A stretch of DNA of 64,000 nt, from positions 558,001 through 622,000 of the forward strand of contig JBMNNB010000001.1 of assembly GCA_050953725.1 (NCBI GenBank), written 5' to 3'. The position numbers and the translations under genes were made by a program. Source of the stretch: DTU053 sp012520115. GTDB lineage: Bacteria > Bacillota > Clostridia > Oscillospirales > Acutalibacteraceae. The notes below the pieces were generated by a model that saw only the letters and a list, made by a program, of their open reading frames with translations, ran no database searches and was not told the origin of the DNA. Numbering within the stretch: position 1 is the stretch's first letter; every line of letters begins with the position of its first letter. Positions 61,645-64,000 of this stretch are shown here, piece by piece.

Positions 61645-62799
61645 ATGAAAAAAACTAAAAGAAAGTTAATAACTCTGATAGCCGTTCTTTTGCTGATTCC
61701 GCTCTTTTCCCTTATTTCTTTTGCCGCCGAGGAAACAGAGCCGGAAACCGATGAGTTTTATTCCGAGCAGCTTAAATCGGCAGGAGCGTACGAGCTGTTT
61801 AACCTGATTGACGATGACACAAAGGAGTTATTGAAGCAGATAGGGCTTGAGGGTTTTGACTCGCAGCGGATTTTCGACTTGTCCCCGAGGAAGATTATAG
61901 ACATGATTATGTCCATAGTCACAGGGGGGCTGAAAGAGCCCGTTAAAGCGGCGGTTTCGCTTATAGGGATAGTAATCCTCTTTTCTCTGATAAGCTGTTA
62001 TATGCCCGATTTAGAGGGCAAGGGGAGCATCTTCGGCTATGTCTTTGTGCTGGCAGGGGCAATGATAATCATAAAGCCCATATCAGATTGCATAGGAGCG
62101 GCAATCTCCGCTATAAACGCCACCTCAAAGGTTATGCTCGCCCTGATACCGATTCTGACGGGGATAATCGCCGCCACGGGAAAGGCAATGTCGGCATTGA
62201 GCTATAACGGAATCGCCTTTTCAGCAGCGCAGCTCGCCTCACAGCTCTGCAACAGCTTTGTGGCGCCCTTTTCGGGGGTATATATGGCTCTTAGCATGGC
62301 GGGCAGCATAAACCCGATGATAAATATAGAGAGCATTGCCGCCTTTATAAAGAAGGTCACAACAATAGTCCTGAGCTTCACGGGAACCATATTTGCGGGG
62401 CTATTGACCATAAGGGGCATACTTGCAGGCTCGGTGGATGCACTCGCTCTAAAGGGTGCAAAATTCGTTCTCGGCACCGCAATTCCGGTAATCGGCAGCT
62501 CAATCGGCGACGCTTTATCCTCTATAATCGGCAGCCTTCAGGTGGTCAAATCCACTGTGGGCGTTGTCGGAATAATAATCGTCGCCCTCATAAATATACC
62601 GGTCATTATTCATCTGCTTTTATGGATGCTGTCATTAAAGGGAGCGGCATTTGCCTCTGAGATGTTCGGGTATGAAAGCATTTCAAAAATGATAGACGGA
62701 CTTACCTCAGGACTTACCGTTATCTTCGCCATACTCTGCTTCAATGCGGTTTTGATGATTGTATCGCTGGGAATCGTGGTTTCAATGAGCAACAGGTAG
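61645..62799 (+). CDS. spoIIIAE: Stage III sporulation protein AE
   Basis: 384 residues. A signal-like helix (KLITLIAVLLLIPLFSLISF) is followed by an acidic loop and about seven membrane helices, the expected build of SpoIIIAE, the main polytopic channel component. Starts 9 bases after spoIIIAD. Confidence 0.94.
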   Translation: MKKTKRKLITLIAVLLLIPLFSLISFAAEETEPETDEFYSEQLKSAGAYELFNLIDDDTKELLKQIGLEGFDSQRIFDLSPRKIIDMIMSIVTGGLKEPVKAAVSLIGIVILFSLISCYMPDLEGKGSIFGYVFVLAGAMIIIKPISDCIGAAISAINATSKVMLALIPILTGIIAATGKAMSALSYNGIAFSAAQLASQLCNSFVAPFSGVYMALSMAGSINPMINIESIAAFIKKVTTIVLSFTGTIFAGLLTIRGILAGSVDALALKGAKFVLGTAIPVIGSSIGDALSSIIGSLQVVKSTVGVVGIIIVALINIPVIIHLLLWMLSLKGAAFASEMFGYESISKMIDGLTSGLTVIFAILCFNAVLMIVSLGIVVSMSNR

Positions 62800-62815
62800 T
62801 TTTTCGGAGGTCAAA

Positions 62816-63295
62816 ATGGACGGAATAAAGGAATGGGCGGTTAATCTGACGCTGTGCTTTATAGCCTCGTCAATAATCGTGTTTTTAATGCCTAAGGGCA
62901 AGCTCGAAAAGCCGATGAAAACATTGCTGTCCCTGTTTTTACTCTCGGCGATAATCATGCCCTTTATAAAAAACTCCTCAGCCCTTGACGACTTACCGAA
63001 AAGGTCAGAGGACTTCGGAATAGATTATGAGGACAACGCCGTAGATGTAAGGGATGAGATGAATTATCTCCTTGAAAGGCAGGGTAAGGCGGCGGTCGAA
63101 ATCATAGTCAAAAACAAGCTCGATAGTTTGGGCATTAATTACTCCGAAATAGAGGTTATTACGGATATTGCAGAGGACGGCCGCATAATAATTAAGGACA
63201 TAGTTATTAAGGCAAGCCTAAGTCAGTCCGAAAAAGCAACGGCTGAGAATGAAATAAACAAACTCACGGGAATCAGGCCTTCGTTTAAAGAATAG
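62816..63295 (+). CDS. spoIIIAF: Stage III sporulation protein AF
   Basis: 159 residues. Two N-terminal membrane helices (CFIASSIIVFLMPKG and LLSLFLLSAIIMPFI) precede a soluble ring-building-like domain ending INKLTGIRPSF. GGAGG precedes the ATG. Confidence 0.9.
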   Translation: MDGIKEWAVNLTLCFIASSIIVFLMPKGKLEKPMKTLLSLFLLSAIIMPFIKNSSALDDLPKRSEDFGIDYEDNAVDVRDEMNYLLERQGKAAVEIIVKNKLDSLGINYSEIEVITDIAEDGRIIIKDIVIKASLSQSEKATAENEINKLTGIRPSFKE

Positions 63296-63321
63296 GGATA
63301 TCCCGGAAAGGCGGGTGCAAA

Positions 63322-63861
63322 TTGAGTACTTTAGTCGATAGGATAAAAAAGGATAAGAAAGTATTGTGGATATTGCTCGTCGGCGTTGCCCTGATGCTGA
63401 TAATACTCGGCAGCGAGCTTATGCCCGACGGAAAATCAAAGAAAGCCTCATCAGAAGCCAATAAAAAGTCAATCGGCGACTATGAGGATATATTAGAGGA
63501 GAAGCTGACAGACCTTCTGTCCTCGGTTTCACAGGCAGGCAAGACAAAGGTAATGGTTACCCTGGACAGAACAGAGGAGTATGTTTACATATACGACGAG
63601 AGCAAGGAGGAGGAGATAAGGGACAGCGGGGCAGCAACCAAATCAAGCACTAAAAACAACTATATTATCGTTAAAGACGGAAATACATCCGGTGAAAACG
63701 GATTAAACAGTGTGATAATAATGCCAAAGGTTAAAGGAGTAGCTGTGGTATGTGAAGGAGGCGACATTCCGAGTGTAAAGCAGCAGATAAGTGAGATCGT
63801 GACATCGGTTTTTGACATACCTTCAACTAAGGTATCAATCGCTAAAATGAATCAGAAATAG
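63322..63861 (+). CDS. spoIIIAG: Stage III sporulation protein AG
   Basis: 179 residues, starting with TTG (AAAGGCGGGTG upstream). One membrane helix (VLWILLVGVALMLIILG) is followed by a disordered linker and the ring-building motif domain (KVKGVAVVCEGGD...VTSVFDIPSTKVSI). SpoIIIAG forms the large ring in the intermembrane space of the forespore. Confidence 0.93.
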   Translation: MSTLVDRIKKDKKVLWILLVGVALMLIILGSELMPDGKSKKASSEANKKSIGDYEDILEEKLTDLLSSVSQAGKTKVMVTLDRTEEYVYIYDESKEEEIRDSGAATKSSTKNNYIIVKDGNTSGENGLNSVIIMPKVKGVAVVCEGGDIPSVKQQISEIVTSVFDIPSTKVSIAKMNQK

Positions 63862-63874
63862 AGGAGGCAAACAT

Positions 63875-64000
63875 ATGAGCAAGATATTCAAGAAAAAACA
63901 GTTGCTGCTGACTGTTCTGGTGGTGCTTTTAGGCGTTGCGGTATATGTGAACTGGTATTACACAAGGCCGGAGAATCAGGTTGATGCCGGCACTGATGGC
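63875..64000 (+). CDS. spoIIIAH: Stage III sporulation protein AH, 5' part
   Basis: 42 codons are visible before the window ends. The start ATG follows GAGGAGG. KKKQLLLTVLVVLLGVAVYV followed by NWYYTR is a single membrane helix in the layout of SpoIIIAH, the mother-cell partner of SpoIIQ. Assigned mainly by position after spoIIIAG. Confidence 0.85.
   Translation, partial: MSKIFKKKQLLLTVLVVLLGVAVYVNWYYTRPENQVDAGTDG

Overview
The window looks like the chromosome of a strictly anaerobic, spore-forming Clostridia member, most likely of the Oscillospirales/Ruminococcus type found in guts. The evidence is a spoIIIA sporulation operon, class III (oxygen-sensitive) ribonucleotide reductase, type III glutamine synthetase, LL-diaminopimelate aminotransferase, Rnf-like membrane proteins and an ANTAR-type nitrogen regulator. 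No phage, insertion sequence, CRISPR array or rRNA was seen. There are two tRNA genes (Ala-GGC, Val-GAC).

Layout. 1-4.7 kb (minus): operon pyrG-dapF-dapL-nadE. 4.8-8.4 kb (minus): glnN and gdhA. 8.7-16.9 kb (plus): a glutamate synthase split into five subunits, then glnA, an ANTAR regulator and lysA. 17-19.4 kb: a sensor-kinase remnant and a frame-broken surface protein. 19.5-26.9 kb: intracellular GH32 fructosidase, fructokinase, an ion-transporter-superfamily permease, a GPH-type sugar symporter and a ceramidase-like hydrolase. 27-30.5 kb: two related beta-rich proteins of possible spore-surface type (one lacking its start), a decarboxylase remnant, and an HTH-ADP-ribosylglycohydrolase fusion. 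30.7-34.5 kb: EEP-family phosphodiesterase, tRNA-Ala, a leader-peptide-controlled pyrB-pyrI-deoC operon and a small conserved protein. 34.6-39.6 kb: FNT channel, Cys-rich protein and znuA-znuC-znuB-zur. 39.6-46 kb: glycosyltransferase, SDR protein, csaA, nrdD/glycyl-radical small subunit/nrdG, rpmB. 46-49.9 kb: DMT exporter, frameshifted Gfo/Idh/MocA oxidoreductase, rpe, mecA. 50-59.4 kb: Rnf-like D-E-A trio, secreted alpha/beta hydrolase, fba, AIM24-like protein, tRNA-Val, sialidase-like protein and acyltransferase-like protein. 59.5-64 kb: spoIIIAA to spoIIIAH, the last cut by the window end.

The most striking system is a nitrogen antitermination regulon. Four leaders (pyrG, glnN, gdhA, glutamate synthase) each carry a short hairpin with a six-base loop having A at position 1 and G at position 4. 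The 3' half of each hairpin is also the 5' half of an intrinsic terminator. This is the architecture recognised by ANTAR RNA-binding proteins, and an ANTAR protein with a degenerate receiver is encoded inside one of the controlled operons. The regulator, ammonium assimilation enzymes, a glutamine consumer (pyrG), DAP/lysine synthesis and NAD synthesis would thus be tied together.

Other items of note are a class III ribonucleotide reductase whose glycyl-radical loop is a separate 60-residue protein, a pyrL-like leader peptide before pyrB, and an Rnf trio without RnfB, RnfC or RnfG next to it. Several pseudogenes (surface protein, kinase, decarboxylase, oxidoreductase) suggest ongoing gene loss or local sequence errors.
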